Assembly: GCF_001543175.1 (NCBI RefSeq) | Contig: NZ_CP014161.1 | Location: 992,001 to 1,056,000, forward strand | Direction of reading: 5' to 3' | From: Aerococcus urinae | Lineage (GTDB): Bacteria; Bacillota; Bacilli; Lactobacillales; Aerococcaceae | Length of the DNA stretch: 64,000 bases | Part shown: positions 29,760 through 39,634 of the stretch, in pieces | Layout: each line of letters begins with the position of its first letter | Position numbering within the stretch: position 1 is the first letter of the stretch | Made by a program: the position numbers and the translations under genes | The notes under the pieces: model-generated | The model's input: only the letters and a program-made list of their open reading frames with translations | Databases searched by the model: none | Told to the model about the DNA's origin: nothing

Positions 29760-30206
29760 CTATTCATCTGAATCTAAGATAATCGTTATTGGACCGTCGT
29801 TAGTTAATCGAACCTGCATATCTGCACCAAACTGGCCAGTTTCAACTTCTAAACCATAGCTATTGCGAAGTTCTTCATTCAGTTCTTGATAAATGGCATC
29901 ACCATGGTCTGCTTTTGCCGCATCAACAAAGCTTGGCCGGTTGCCCTTCTTGGTTCTCGCATAGAGGGTAAATTGAGAAATGGATAGGATCTTACCGCCA
30001 ACTTGCTTAATATCCAAGTTCAATTTATCGTTTTCGTCAGCAAAAATTCGCATTTTGGCAATCTTTTTAGCCATGTATTTAACGGTCTTTTCAGAGTCAC
30101 TATCATGGACCCCCACGAGGAGGACGAAACCATGGTCAATGTGTCCGACTGTTTCGCCGTCAATACTTACACTCGCTTCTTTAGCGCGTTGGATAACAAT
30201 TCGCAA
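29760..30206 (-). CDS. dtd: D-aminoacyl-tRNA deacylase
   Basis: Proofreading enzyme that removes D-amino acids (and glycine from tRNA-Ala) from tRNA. The 148-residue protein has the active-site signatures SQFTLYA and NDGPITIILDS (the Gly-Pro motif). The start is a TTG at 30206 with GGGAGA upstream. It lies 78 bases downstream of rel, the standard Firmicute rel-dtd pair. Confidence 0.96.
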   Translation of the reverse strand: MRIVIQRAKEASVSIDGETVGHIDHGFVLLVGVHDSDSEKTVKYMAKKIAKMRIFADENDKLNLDIKQVGGKILSISQFTLYARTKKGNRPSFVDAAKADHGDAIYQELNEELRNSYGLEVETGQFGADMQVRLTNDGPITIILDSDE

Positions 30207-30284
30207 AAAATCTCCCTTTCTATTTAATAAATTTTAATCATTCATCTATTCTCTCATCGATCGCTGACATTTTAAAGACATTCA

Positions 30285-32531
30285 CTAAACCCGTTCAACA
30301 TCATAAACATCGGGAACATTTTTAATACGATCAATAATCTTCTCTAACTGATCTAAACTTTGAATAACTATTCTAATGCGTACCTTCAAATTATTGGTCT
30401 TATGATCAACATTTCCATTGACGTTAGAAATATTGGTTACCAAAGGCGTGATAACCTGCAAGATATCATTAAGAAAACCGTTACGATCAAAACCATCAAT
30501 CATAATTTCTACCGCATAGGAATTATTATGGGTAGCCGCGTCTTCCCAATAGACTTCAATCAATCGTTGAGCCTGGACCTCATTCATATTTTGGATATTT
30601 TGACAGTCTTGGCGGTGAATGGTTACCCCCCGTCCCATAGTGATAAAACCAATAATGTCATCACCTGGTATGGGGTTACAGCAATGAGCTAGGCGGAAGA
30701 GAACATTATCTTCACCTTCTACCACAATACCATCATTGTGGCGAACGGCCATCCGCTCGGACTTGCCACCTCGGTTGGACTGACCGTTATTTTTACGCTC
30801 CTCCTCTTCTTGGAGGAAATCTTCCAGTTTCGACTGATGTTCTTCTTTATCACGGCGTTTCCGTTCATTTTCAGTGATCTTATTGGCGACAGCGGAAGCG
30901 GATAGTTCACCAAAGCCCACTGCTGCAAATAAGTCGTCGATACTTGAAAAATTAAAGCGTTCCAAACATTTAGCCTGCATATCTTTGTTGAATAATTCAT
31001 TAAAGGAAAAGTCCATCTCTTTAACGGTTTTAATCACAGCTTCGCGGCCACGCTCAATATTTTCATCACGGTCTAATAATTTAAAATGTCGTTTTATCTT
31101 ATTTTTAGCCCGATTGGTCACCACGAAATTCACCCAGTCCCGACTAGGACCAGCAGAATTCTTAGAGGTTAAGATTTCAACAATATCACCGGTATGTAGG
31201 CCATAGTTCAAAGGAACAATCTTTCCGTTGACCTTAGCTCCTACTGTACTATGCCCGACTTCAGTGTGAATTTGATAAGCAAAATCCAGCGGGCTGGCAC
31301 CGGAAGGCAATTCGCTAACATCGCCTTTAGGGGTAAAAACATAGACCTTGTCTTTAAAGATATCTTCCTTAACGCTTTCCACAAACTGAGTGGCATCATC
31401 CGAATCATCTTGTAAGTCTTCAATTTGATGGAACCATTCTAATTGTTTATCTAAATCATCTGTTTCTACCTTGTCGGTAACACCCTTTTTGTAGGCCCAG
31501 TGCGCTGCCACACCATACTCAGCGACTTCATGCATATCAAAAGTCCTAATCTGAATTTCTACCGGCTGACCATGTTCACCTAGGACCGTGGTATGGAGAG
31601 ATTGGTAGCCATTGGCCTTAGGCATAGCGATGTAGTCTTTGAAGCGTCCTGGTAGTGGCTTCCAGCTGGTATGGACAATGCCTAAGACCGCATAGCAATC
31701 CTTCACGCTGGGAACCAGGACACGGATGGCTAGGAGGTCATAAATTTCGTCAAAGGTTTTCTTTTGCTGGTGCATCTTTTTATAGATGGAATAGATATGC
31801 TTAGGACGTCCATAGATATCGTATTCGCCATCAATAATAGGTTTAACATACTTATTTAAAACGTCAATCGTCGCATCAATATAAGCTTCACGTTCTTCTC
31901 TTTTTGAGTTCATCAGATGAACGATCTGGTAATAAGCCTCTGGATTAATATAGCGCAAACAGGTGTCCTCTAATTCCCATTTGATTTGACTCATCCCTAG
32001 GCGGTCGGCTAAGGGCGCATAGATATCAAGGGTTTCTTCGGAAAAGCTGACTTGCTTTTCAGGGCGGTGCCATTTTAAGGTGCGCATGTTATGTAAACGG
32101 TCAGCCAGTTTGACCACAATCACTCGTAAATCATTAGCCATGGCTAAGAGGAGCTTTTGGTGGTTTTCAGCTAGCTGTTCCTCTTTGGAACGATACTTCA
32201 CCTTTCCTAACTTCGTCACACCATCCACTAAGGTGGCAATAGTTTTTGAGAAAAAGTACTCAATATCGTCCAAAGTGATGCCGGTATCTTCAACAACATC
32301 ATGCAAGAAACCAGTGGCTACAGTATCCGGGTCCATTTGTAAGTCAGCCAGAATACTGGCCACTTGGGTGGGATGGATAAAAAACGGTTCCCCCGATTTA
32401 CGTTTTTGTCCTTCATGCGCCCTCTCCGCAAAAGCGCAGGCTTTTTTTATCATTGCCACTTTATCTTCAGGCATATATTGTTCACAGGAAGCGATGACTT
32501 CTTCTTTACTTTTATTTTTTATTTCTGACAT
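30285..32531 (-). CDS. rel: Bifunctional (p)ppGpp synthetase/hydrolase
   Basis: Stringent response enzyme that makes and breaks (p)ppGpp, and binds stalled ribosomes. The 748-residue layout is complete: an HD hydrolase domain with FLHDVVEDT (about residues 50-155), a synthetase domain (about 240-350) with the GRPKHIYSIYKKM stretch, a TGS domain (about 400-465), a helical and zinc-finger region with CCNPIPGDDIIG, and a C-terminal ACT domain (about 665-745). The intact HD residues suggest both activities. It is cotranscribed with dtd. Confidence 0.97.
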   Translation of the reverse strand: MSEIKNKSKEEVIASCEQYMPEDKVAMIKKACAFAERAHEGQKRKSGEPFFIHPTQVASILADLQMDPDTVATGFLHDVVEDTGITLDDIEYFFSKTIATLVDGVTKLGKVKYRSKEEQLAENHQKLLLAMANDLRVIVVKLADRLHNMRTLKWHRPEKQVSFSEETLDIYAPLADRLGMSQIKWELEDTCLRYINPEAYYQIVHLMNSKREEREAYIDATIDVLNKYVKPIIDGEYDIYGRPKHIYSIYKKMHQQKKTFDEIYDLLAIRVLVPSVKDCYAVLGIVHTSWKPLPGRFKDYIAMPKANGYQSLHTTVLGEHGQPVEIQIRTFDMHEVAEYGVAAHWAYKKGVTDKVETDDLDKQLEWFHQIEDLQDDSDDATQFVESVKEDIFKDKVYVFTPKGDVSELPSGASPLDFAYQIHTEVGHSTVGAKVNGKIVPLNYGLHTGDIVEILTSKNSAGPSRDWVNFVVTNRAKNKIKRHFKLLDRDENIERGREAVIKTVKEMDFSFNELFNKDMQAKCLERFNFSSIDDLFAAVGFGELSASAVANKITENERKRRDKEEHQSKLEDFLQEEEERKNNGQSNRGGKSERMAVRHNDGIVVEGEDNVLFRLAHCCNPIPGDDIIGFITMGRGVTIHRQDCQNIQNMNEVQAQRLIEVYWEDAATHNNSYAVEIMIDGFDRNGFLNDILQVITPLVTNISNVNGNVDHKTNNLKVRIRIVIQSLDQLEKIIDRIKNVPDVYDVERV

Positions 32532-32622
32532 AAGAAGCCCTCCATTCTACAAGATCTTTTTAGACACATATCTAAGTAAATTAAATCTATTATAACCCGC
32601 CTGAATGAGTGCAGGCAATTAC

Positions 32623-33573
32623 TTAAAGACTATTTTTATCCTTATGCTCTCTCCCCTTCTTGGCTAAAATCCCAAACCAATCCCCAGCTCGCATAAGCCA
32701 AGGTAAATAAAAATCATTGGTGATTAATGCTTCCTTTAGCTTGTCAACTTCAGTATAGTAGATGCCGGATAAGATAAAGGATCCATTATCTTTTAAGTTG
32801 TCATAGGCTTGGGGGATGAGCGGCAAAAGGATATCCGCTAAAATATTGGCAGTGATCACATCTACCTGGTCATGGATACCGTTGAGCTTATCGTTAGACT
32901 GAACAGTCACCTGATCCATGCCAGCATTGAGGTTGATATTAGCCTTAGCAGTTTCGATAATACTCTCATCATAATCATAGGCTGCAACGCTTTGAGCGCC
33001 TAAACGCTTTGCCGTAATCGCTAAAATACCAGAACCTGTCCCTACGTCAATCACGCGATCGCCCTTTTTGAGGACGAGTCCCATTAAATGTATGGCTAAC
33101 TGGGTAGTTGGATGGTCCCCAGTTCCAAATGCCATACCAGGATCTAGATAAATCGCATGAGTATCCGATTGATGGCTGCCTTTTTCCCAGACCGGAATAA
33201 TTGATAACCAATGATTGACTTGAATCGGTTGATAATAGTCTTGCCAGTTCGACGCCCAAGATTGGTCTTCCAAGCGGTTAATGCTTAGTCCTTGTGAGGA
33301 CCAAGCAGGATCAAGTACCTGTAATTTTTCAGCAACCGCTTCTTTTAAGGCAGATTGGTCCATTTCGGCTGAAAAATAGCCTTTTACAATGGGTGAGTCC
33401 CCATATTTTTCTAGGACATCATCGGTTTTAAAGACACCAAAGGCTGAGGGAAGCTTTAAATAATCTTCGATATCTTGGATAGCAACCCCATTAGAACCGA
33501 GCGCCATTAAACAATCCGATACTAAGTCAGAGGGAATATTTTGACAATGTATAATGATTTCTAACCAGTCCAT
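32623..33573 (-). CDS. prmA: Ribosomal protein L11 methyltransferase
   Basis: SAM-dependent methyltransferase that modifies ribosomal protein L11. It has the SAM-binding core DVGTGSGILAI and the NILADIL motif IV, with an upstream DPGMAFGTGDHPTT signature. The ATG at 33573 (316 residues) has GGAG nine bases upstream. An ATG at 33588 directly follows the stop of the preceding gene and lacks such a site, so the later start is preferred. Confidence 0.95.
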   Translation of the reverse strand: MDWLEIIIHCQNIPSDLVSDCLMALGSNGVAIQDIEDYLKLPSAFGVFKTDDVLEKYGDSPIVKGYFSAEMDQSALKEAVAEKLQVLDPAWSSQGLSINRLEDQSWASNWQDYYQPIQVNHWLSIIPVWEKGSHQSDTHAIYLDPGMAFGTGDHPTTQLAIHLMGLVLKKGDRVIDVGTGSGILAITAKRLGAQSVAAYDYDESIIETAKANINLNAGMDQVTVQSNDKLNGIHDQVDVITANILADILLPLIPQAYDNLKDNGSFILSGIYYTEVDKLKEALITNDFYLPWLMRAGDWFGILAKKGREHKDKNSL

Positions 33574-33588
33574 AATCTCATTCTCCAT

Positions 33589-34086
33589 CTAGAAACAAAG
33601 TAAGGAAGCATCGTAACGATTGGCTACCTTCAAGTTATCAATAATGGTTGCTAAGGCTTTAGTGGACCAATGAATTGTCATTTGCTGGCGTACATTAGCT
33701 TCTAAGCCCCGTAATTGGTGGGCAGTTTCGTTAACAAGTTGGTGAATAAGTTGTAAGCAAGCGTCAATATATGACTTTTCAAAAGCATTAGGCGCTTGAT
33801 TAGCGGGAATGATAATGTGGTTACTTTGACTATCATTCTTCCTAGCATGTTTGGAAAATGAAAAGCTCAGGGCATAATAATCGAGATCATTATAGTATTG
33901 ACCAAAATGATCCTCAAAAGTCACTGGAGCAGTACGGTATTCACCAGCTGGGTTAGCAATAAAAAATTGTAATAATAGTTCGCCTCGCTGGCCATCTTCA
34001 ATTAGGCGCCAAGGAAAAGCGTTGGGCTCTTTTTCTAGTTGTTCTTGAAGGTACTTTGCTAAGGAATAAAAACGTGTATTTGCCAT
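33589..34086 (-). CDS. DUF3013 family protein
   Basis: A 165-residue soluble protein of a Lactobacillales-specific uncharacterised family. The segment from TFEDHFGQYYNDLDYYALSF onward and the adjacency to prmA are what make me assign it to DUF3013. It has no signal peptide or membrane segment. It is immediately upstream of prmA and probably cotranscribed. The function is unknown, and I can add none from the sequence. Confidence 0.8.
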   Translation of the reverse strand: MANTRFYSLAKYLQEQLEKEPNAFPWRLIEDGQRGELLLQFFIANPAGEYRTAPVTFEDHFGQYYNDLDYYALSFSFSKHARKNDSQSNHIIIPANQAPNAFEKSYIDACLQLIHQLVNETAHQLRGLEANVRQQMTIHWSTKALATIIDNLKVANRYDASLLCF

Positions 34087-34251
34087 GTCAATCTCCTTTT
34101 TTAACTATCCCTTGCCCCCTATAAAAAGTTTTATCGATAAGGAAGCGATTTTTTGTAATTAAGTCCATTATAGCAGTAATTGGTCAATCAAAAAAATTTC
34201 TTAATAATTTTCTTAAACCCAAGAGACCCAGTCTTAATAAAAGTTCTTTTA

Positions 34252-34260
34252 TGCTATAAT
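34252..34260 (+). promoter_or_regulatory. Extended -10 promoter of gpsB
   Basis: TGCTATAAT about 38 bases before the gpsB start. The -35 is poor. It is divergent from the DUF3013-prmA pair. Confidence 0.6.
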
Positions 34261-34298
34261 GGTTTTATTACAATTATTACTAATTTGAGGTGTCTGGA

Positions 34299-34664
34299 AT
34301 GTCTGCTCGTAACTTAACAACCAAAGATATACTACAAAAAGAATTTAAACCTGCCTTGCGTGGCTTTAATACCGAAGAAGTTGACGCGTTTTTAGATTTA
34401 ATTATTCGTGACTATGAATCCTATGAAAAGGAACTAGCCTTTTTACGCCAAGAAAATAATCGCTTAAAACAAAATATCGAAAGTGAAAGCAAACAGACGA
34501 ACACCACTAGTAGGAGTTCTAGTCAAGCGGCAACGACTAACTACGATATACTCAAGCGCCTTTCTAAACTGGAAAAAACGGTCTACGGACAAAGCATTCG
34601 CAAACAAAATGAGAACTATCAGGAAGATCCTGTTGAAGAAACACGTATTTACCGTAGCGAATAA
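34299..34664 (+). CDS. gpsB: Cell division protein GpsB
   Basis: Cytoplasmic coiled-coil protein that coordinates septal and peripheral peptidoglycan synthesis in Gram-positives. The DivIVA-like N-terminal domain is visible (LTTKDILQKEFKPALRGFNTEEVDAFLDLIIRDYE), followed by a coiled coil (about 40-70), a Ser/Thr/Gln-rich linker and a short helical C-terminal domain. GAGG precedes the ATG at 34299 (121 residues). An upstream in-frame GTG overlaps that site and is rejected. It lies directly upstream of rnpB, a conserved arrangement. Confidence 0.95.
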   Translation: MSARNLTTKDILQKEFKPALRGFNTEEVDAFLDLIIRDYESYEKELAFLRQENNRLKQNIESESKQTNTTSRSSSQAATTNYDILKRLSKLEKTVYGQSIRKQNENYQEDPVEETRIYRSE

Positions 34665-34726
34665 AAGTCAACAGAAAACACTAGCAATTTAATCGTATTT
34701 ACGGTAGAATTCTAGAGTTGAACATT

Positions 34727-35091
34727 GTAAATTTCGGGTAATCGCGGGTACCAAGAGGTATCTGAGGAAAGTCCATGCTCGCACAAGCTGAGAGGCTTGT
34801 AGTGATCGTGCTTAGCAAAACCATAAGCTAAGGCTCAGACGGCGGACAAAAAAGCTAAGGACTTAGTCTAGGCTTGAGTCATCCTGAAAAGTGCCACAGT
34901 GACGAAGTTGAATGGGAAACCATTCAAGTGGAACGCGGTAAACCCCTCGAGCGAGCAACCCAAACATTGGTAGGGGCACTTGACGAATCGGAAATGAACG
35001 AATTCGTCGGGGCAGTAATGCAGATAGATGATTACCGATCAAGTAGCTTCCTGACCTACTTGTGAACAGAACATGGCTTATAGAAATTTAC
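34727..35091 (+). ncRNA. rnpB: RNase P RNA
   Basis: Catalytic RNA that trims the 5' leader of tRNA precursors. The conserved GAGGAAAGTCCATGCTCG core follows the 5' end, and AACAGAACATGGCTTATAG is the matching 3' conserved region. The ends pair as GTAAATTTC (34727-34735) with GAAATTTAC (35083-35091). A -10 TAGAAT lies at 34705-34710. Firmicute RNase P RNAs are type B, and I infer that here. A terminator follows. Confidence 0.96.
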
Positions 35092-35106
35092 ATCAGGCAA
35101 CATAAG

Positions 35107-35134
35107 AGGCTGGGACAATGTTCCAGCCTTTTTA
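35107..35134 (+). terminator. Terminator of rnpB
   Basis: AGGCTGG and CCAGCCT form the stem, followed by TTTTT. Confidence 0.92.
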
Positions 35135-35188
35135 TCATAGCGATTTTCATGTTAAGATGTAACAGACTAACTAATAAAGGAGACCATT

Positions 35189-36331
35189 ATGAAACAATAT
35201 TCCTTAATTGCCACCTGCGCTAGCGGGATTGAGGCCTTAGTATCCAAAGAATTAAAAGATTTGGGCTACCAAAGACAAAATGAAAATGGCAGAATTCGCT
35301 TTCAAGGTGATCTTAGTGATGTTGCAAAGACCAATATTTGGTTAAGAACTGCTGACCGGATAAAAATTGTTATGGGAGAATTTAAAGCGACCACTTTTGA
35401 CCAACTTTATGAACAGACCAAAGCCATTGCCTGGGAGGACATCCTCCCCCTCGACGCTGAATTCCCCGTTTCAGGGAAATCAGTAAAATCTAAACTCCAC
35501 CATGTGCCGACATGTCAGAGTATGGTTAAAAAGGCAATCGTTGACCGCTTGAGTGAGGTCTACCATCGTCGTGGTCATTTACCAGAGACCGGTGCTCGCT
35601 ACCCCATTGAGATCAGTATTCATAAGGATAAGGCCCTGCTGACCTTGGATAGTTCAGGAACTAGTCTCTTTAAACGAGGTTACCGTCAAGAAAAAGGTGG
35701 CGCCCCTCTAAAGGAAACTTTAGCTGCAGCCTTGGTTGATTTAACCACATGGTTTCCGGACCGCCCCCTTTATGATCCGACCACTGGCTCTGGAACCATC
35801 GCCATTGAAGCGGCTATGAAAGGGATGAATATTGCGCCAGGTCTTAATCGCTCTTTTGTGTGTGAAAATTGGGATATTTTTCCTAAAGAAGTCTTTGACC
35901 AAGTCAGAGACCAAGCGCGGGCTGATATTAACCATGACATTCAATTAGATATTCTCGCTTGCGATATTGACCACCGCATGATCGAGATCGCTCAGAAAAA
36001 TGCTGAAGCAGCGGGTGTTAGCCACCAGATCCACTTTAAACAAATGCAATTAGCTGATTTTACTACCCAAAAAAGCTATGGCATCATTATCTCCAACCCC
36101 CCCTACGGTGAACGTCTTAATGATGAAGATTATATTCATAAGCTTTATAAAAAGATGGGAGAAATTTACCGACCACTCAAAACTTGGAGTAAGTATATTT
36201 TAACCAGTGATGAAAATTTCGAAAGTTACTATGGCCAAAAAGCCACTAAAAAACGTAAGCTCTACAATGGGGCCCTTAAGGTAGACTATTACCAATACTG
36301 GGGCGAAAAACGTCCTCGTAACAAAGCATAA
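35189..36331 (+). CDS. 23S rRNA (guanine-N2) methyltransferase, RlmL/YpsC type
   Basis: SAM-dependent RNA methyltransferase of 380 residues. It has an N-terminal THUMP domain (about 45-155) and a C-terminal Rossmann methyltransferase domain with DPTTGSGTIAIEAA as motif I and the catalytic NPPY as NPPYGERL. An AAAGGAG site precedes the ATG. It matches the Firmicute YpsC family next to gpsB and rnpB. The exact modified nucleotide is not read from the sequence. Confidence 0.93.
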   Translation: MKQYSLIATCASGIEALVSKELKDLGYQRQNENGRIRFQGDLSDVAKTNIWLRTADRIKIVMGEFKATTFDQLYEQTKAIAWEDILPLDAEFPVSGKSVKSKLHHVPTCQSMVKKAIVDRLSEVYHRRGHLPETGARYPIEISIHKDKALLTLDSSGTSLFKRGYRQEKGGAPLKETLAAALVDLTTWFPDRPLYDPTTGSGTIAIEAAMKGMNIAPGLNRSFVCENWDIFPKEVFDQVRDQARADINHDIQLDILACDIDHRMIEIAQKNAEAAGVSHQIHFKQMQLADFTTQKSYGIIISNPPYGERLNDEDYIHKLYKKMGEIYRPLKTWSKYILTSDENFESYYGQKATKKRKLYNGALKVDYYQYWGEKRPRNKA

Positions 36332-36336
36332 AGACT

Positions 36337-36416
36337 AAAAAAGACTGTCATTACCGCTTTCTCTTCACTTAGTAAGATTGACTAGGTGAATAAGATTGCT
36401 AATCACAGTCTTTTTA
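36337..36416. terminator. Terminator after the RlmL-like gene
   Basis: AAAAAAGACTGT (36337-36348) pairs with ACAGTCTTTTT (36405-36415), enclosing a second hairpin of TCACTTAGT with ACTAGGTGA. The UreI gene converges from the other side. Confidence 0.75.
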
Positions 36417-36468
36417 TATGCCATTAATTTTTTCTTTTAAAGTCAGGCCATGCTTTTTTATTCTAAAA

Positions 36469-36993
36469 CTATAAAGTACTTGGCCAGTTTCCGGTGAGAA
36501 TGAGCAAGGCTGGAATCCAGCAAGTCACTACCCCGGCAAAAATAGTCAAATAATATAACCAATCGCCGTATTTACGGCCTAAATTATGACTAAAGTAATT
36601 GGTTGCCCATAAATAACCCCACATAATCCAGTTAAAGACATCCCAATAATTACCGCCATTCCCCATTAGAATCCAGACAGCAAAGAAAATCGAGTTAAAG
36701 GTAACAAATATGGAGAAGTAACCCAAATTTTTGTTATCCCATTGCTTTATCCGGTTGACACCGTAAGATAAGTAGGTGTAACCAAATAAGAGACCTGAAA
36801 TCGCTGTATAATAATAGGTTGAGTCTTTTTCAGCAAAAATTCCATGAACACAAATCATGACATTTAGAAAGATATACAAGAGCCCAGTAAAAATATTAAT
36901 TAGTGCGTTGGAATTATCTTCAACCTTATCAAGGTAGTTTAACCCATTGGAAATCAGAACAATTCCAGAAAACATTAATGTTATCCCTGACAT
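36469..36993 (-). CDS. AmiS/UreI family urea or amide channel
   Basis: Small polytopic membrane channel of 174 residues with six hydrophobic segments. The closing sequence with CWIPALLILTG, and the WGYLW and GYTYLSYGVNRI motifs, match the AmiS/UreI family, which includes the acid-gated urea channel of Helicobacter. No urease or amidase gene is nearby, so the substrate (urea or short amides) and the role are inferences. It appears monocistronic. Confidence 0.9.
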   Translation of the reverse strand: MSGITLMFSGIVLISNGLNYLDKVEDNSNALINIFTGLLYIFLNVMICVHGIFAEKDSTYYYTAISGLLFGYTYLSYGVNRIKQWDNKNLGYFSIFVTFNSIFFAVWILMGNGGNYWDVFNWIMWGYLWATNYFSHNLGRKYGDWLYYLTIFAGVVTCWIPALLILTGNWPSTL

Positions 36994-37165
36994 TTGGACA
37001 TTCTCCTTTGCTTGTTAATGTATTTAACTTAACTATAGCAATTTGCCAATAACTTTCAATTGATAATTTGCCAGGGACGTACACTCTGATGATATTGTAT
37101 CTATTGAATCTTTATTTAAAGTATATTTTATTTAATTATTGGAGCGAATTCTGTTAGGGATAATT

Positions 37166-37960
37166 TTAAATACTATAATTGCCCGTATCTGTATAAGACT
37201 GAATGTGGGGCTCAAGCTCATTAAAACAAGCTGGACTAGCGATGATAAAATTAGAGGGCCTAGTGTAATCAGGCATTTGATTAGAAAAATTTGAAAAATG
37301 AAGCCCCATCTCCTGAGCCATCAAAATGAAAGGCGCATAATCCCAGGGTCCCCCACCAGGGTTGACAAAGGCACCATATTGGCCCTTAATCACGCTAATT
37401 CCATCTAGTGAAGAGCAGCCATAATTGCGGATATCGAAGGCATTTTCAGCAATATAATAGAAATAGTCGCGTTTAATATTATGTTGGGGAGAAATACCAA
37501 TAAGAGATTCTCTTAGACTAAGGTCAACCACAGGCTCTAAGCGCTTGCCATTACAATACACTCCACCCCCTAAGCTGGCAGAGTATAATTCATCTCGAAA
37601 AACATCATAAATATAAGCTAATTTAGCCTGTCCATGTGAAAAATAAGTGACCATCGTGGCGTAATTTTCTTTTTGCTTTACAAAGTTTGCCGTGCCATCA
37701 ATCGGGTCAATAATCCATAGATGACTAGCCTTTGGATCTACCTCTGTTTGCCCATAAGTTTCTTCTCCGATAATGGTCTGATGGCCAGGTAATTGCTTAA
37801 TATGGTCTTCAATTAATTCTTGAACAGCGATATCGATTTCAGTGGCTAAGTCACGAAAATCACGCTTTTCTTTGGTTTTGTAGCTGGTATTTTCTTGAAT
37901 GAGGTCTTTAATTTCAGGGAACCAGGACTTTACTTCTTGGTCTAATTGGTCAATATTCAT
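37166..37960 (-). CDS. Inositol monophosphatase family protein
   Basis: Metal-dependent sugar-phosphate phosphatase family, substrate uncertain (inositol phosphate, fructose-bisphosphate or PAP-like). The metal motifs are GEETYG (EE site) and DPIDGTANFV, and the C-terminal GGGPWDYAPFILMAQEMG is the third site. AAGGAG eight bases before the ATG at 37960 decides the start (264 residues). Upstream in-frame codons overlap the end of the amylase gene. It lies 25 bases downstream of that gene and is probably cotranscribed. Confidence 0.93.
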   Translation of the reverse strand: MNIDQLDQEVKSWFPEIKDLIQENTSYKTKEKRDFRDLATEIDIAVQELIEDHIKQLPGHQTIIGEETYGQTEVDPKASHLWIIDPIDGTANFVKQKENYATMVTYFSHGQAKLAYIYDVFRDELYSASLGGGVYCNGKRLEPVVDLSLRESLIGISPQHNIKRDYFYYIAENAFDIRNYGCSSLDGISVIKGQYGAFVNPGGGPWDYAPFILMAQEMGLHFSNFSNQMPDYTRPSNFIIASPACFNELEPHIQSYTDTGNYSI

Positions 37961-37985
37961 AGTGAAAACTCCTTCATTTTGATGA

Positions 37986-39461
37986 TCATTGGCTATCTTC
38001 GTCTTCTTCATATCTGCTCCAAACAGCCACTCCTCCGGCTGGACAGGTAAAACAAGCCAGGCCCTTTTCAGAAATAGTAACTACAGACTGGTCCATATCC
38101 TTTGATGAAAAGACGAGTCCCCACTGCTCCTGGGCATGTTCTTCCCCTACATCCATCTCCTTATAGCCGGCCTCCCCGTTAGACATCAATACAGCCAAAC
38201 CACTAGGATGGTCTTGGTCTCCCTGCCTGGTAAAGCCAACACAATTGGGATGGTCAAAATAGTTATTTTGTTTGCCATAGGCTTTATCCCGACGTAAGTC
38301 TAACAAGGTATCTAACATGGCTCGCTTATTTGGGATAGGCTGGTCTCCTTGGATACCATAATAGTCGCCATAGAAAACACAGGGTAAGCCATTTTCGTGG
38401 AGGAGAATGAGCGCATAAGCGATCGGCTTGAACCAATCTTCCACCCATGATTCAAGAGACTGTCCAGGTTGGGAATCGTGATTATCGACAAAGGAAATGG
38501 CCAAGGTTGGATTGTTTTCTAATAAAGTATCATTCAAGATAGTCGACATATCAAATTGATCCCAAGACGTAGAGACAGCATAAAAGTTCTGATGGAGCTT
38601 AACATCGAAGAGATCGATATTGAGTTCCGTTTCCTTTAAATAATTTTCTAAACTTTGATAATCACCCTTCCAATACTCGCCAATAAAGTAGAAATTAGGA
38701 AATTCATTAAGTATTTTGTCGCATAGACTGTCAATAAAATCATCATCAATATGCTTTAAGGCATCCAAACGAAAGCCGCTAACCCCGGTTTCCTTGATAA
38801 ACCATAAGGCCCAGTCTAGAACTTCTGCTCTCACTTCAGGATTATCATAATCAATATCTGCATACATTAAATAGTCATAATTACCATTCTCATCATCGAC
38901 ATCTTCATTATCCGACCAACCTTTGTTAAGGCCCTTAATCATAAATATGCCCTTTTGATCCTTAGCCTGGTCATAATCCACCCCAGAAAAATGTGACCAA
39001 TTCCAGGTAAAGTCACTATATTTTCCTTTACGTCCTGGGAAAGTGAACTTGGTCCAGCCTTCAATGTCGTGAGCCTGACTAATTTTTCTTTGGCGATTGT
39101 TTGGATCAACTTCATAAGCTTGAAAAACTTCCGTCTGGTCAGCCCCAGCCTTATGGTTTAAAACCACATCAGCTAATGGACTAATCTGTTGGTCTTTCAA
39201 AGCTTGAATAGCTGTTAAATAATCAGTTTTACTACCATATTTAGTCCGAGTACTGCCCTTTTGATCAAACTCACCCAGGTCACATAAGTCATAGATGCCG
39301 TAGCCCACATCATTTGTCCCGGTAGCCTTACAAGCTGGCGGCATCCACACATGGGTAAATCCTTGCTGGGCTAAATGACTAGCATCATTAGCTAGACGCT
39401 GCCAGTGTTTACCGTCATCAGGGAGTTCCCATTCAAAATACTGTATCATGGTTCCATTCAT
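37986..39461 (-). CDS. Cytoplasmic alpha-amylase (GH13, AmyS-like)
   Basis: Glycoside hydrolase that cuts alpha-1,4-glucans. The 491-residue protein has no signal peptide, so it acts inside the cell, probably on maltodextrins or glycogen. The GH13 residues are present: the nucleophile Asp233 in FRLDALKH, the acid Glu262 in IGEYW and the stabiliser Asp329 in FVDNHDSQ. The N terminus begins MNGTMIQYFEWELP, typical of the liquefying cytosolic amylase group. No glycogen genes are nearby. Confidence 0.94.
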   Translation of the reverse strand: MNGTMIQYFEWELPDDGKHWQRLANDASHLAQQGFTHVWMPPACKATGTNDVGYGIYDLCDLGEFDQKGSTRTKYGSKTDYLTAIQALKDQQISPLADVVLNHKAGADQTEVFQAYEVDPNNRQRKISQAHDIEGWTKFTFPGRKGKYSDFTWNWSHFSGVDYDQAKDQKGIFMIKGLNKGWSDNEDVDDENGNYDYLMYADIDYDNPEVRAEVLDWALWFIKETGVSGFRLDALKHIDDDFIDSLCDKILNEFPNFYFIGEYWKGDYQSLENYLKETELNIDLFDVKLHQNFYAVSTSWDQFDMSTILNDTLLENNPTLAISFVDNHDSQPGQSLESWVEDWFKPIAYALILLHENGLPCVFYGDYYGIQGDQPIPNKRAMLDTLLDLRRDKAYGKQNNYFDHPNCVGFTRQGDQDHPSGLAVLMSNGEAGYKEMDVGEEHAQEQWGLVFSSKDMDQSVVTISEKGLACFTCPAGGVAVWSRYEEDEDSQ

Positions 39462-39634
39462 GTCCTAGCCTCATTTCCTTAATGACCTAAATAGCAACAA
39501 ATTCAACCCAATTATACTTAATCTTTTCGAAATATTAGGATAAAACCCCTTGTGAAAAATGAAAGTTTGATAGAAGATTGAAAGTTTAAGTGAAAACATT
39601 AAAATATTATACTCGCTTAATAATGGTTAAGGGC

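Noticed and set aside
32080-32595. 171-codon plus-strand ORF opposite rel
   Set aside because: It lies inside the Rel N-terminal coding region on the other strand, has no ribosome binding site, and its codons are those expected from an antisense shadow.
34874-35065. 63-codon ORF within the RNase P RNA
   Set aside because: The stretch is conserved RNase P RNA, not protein coding.
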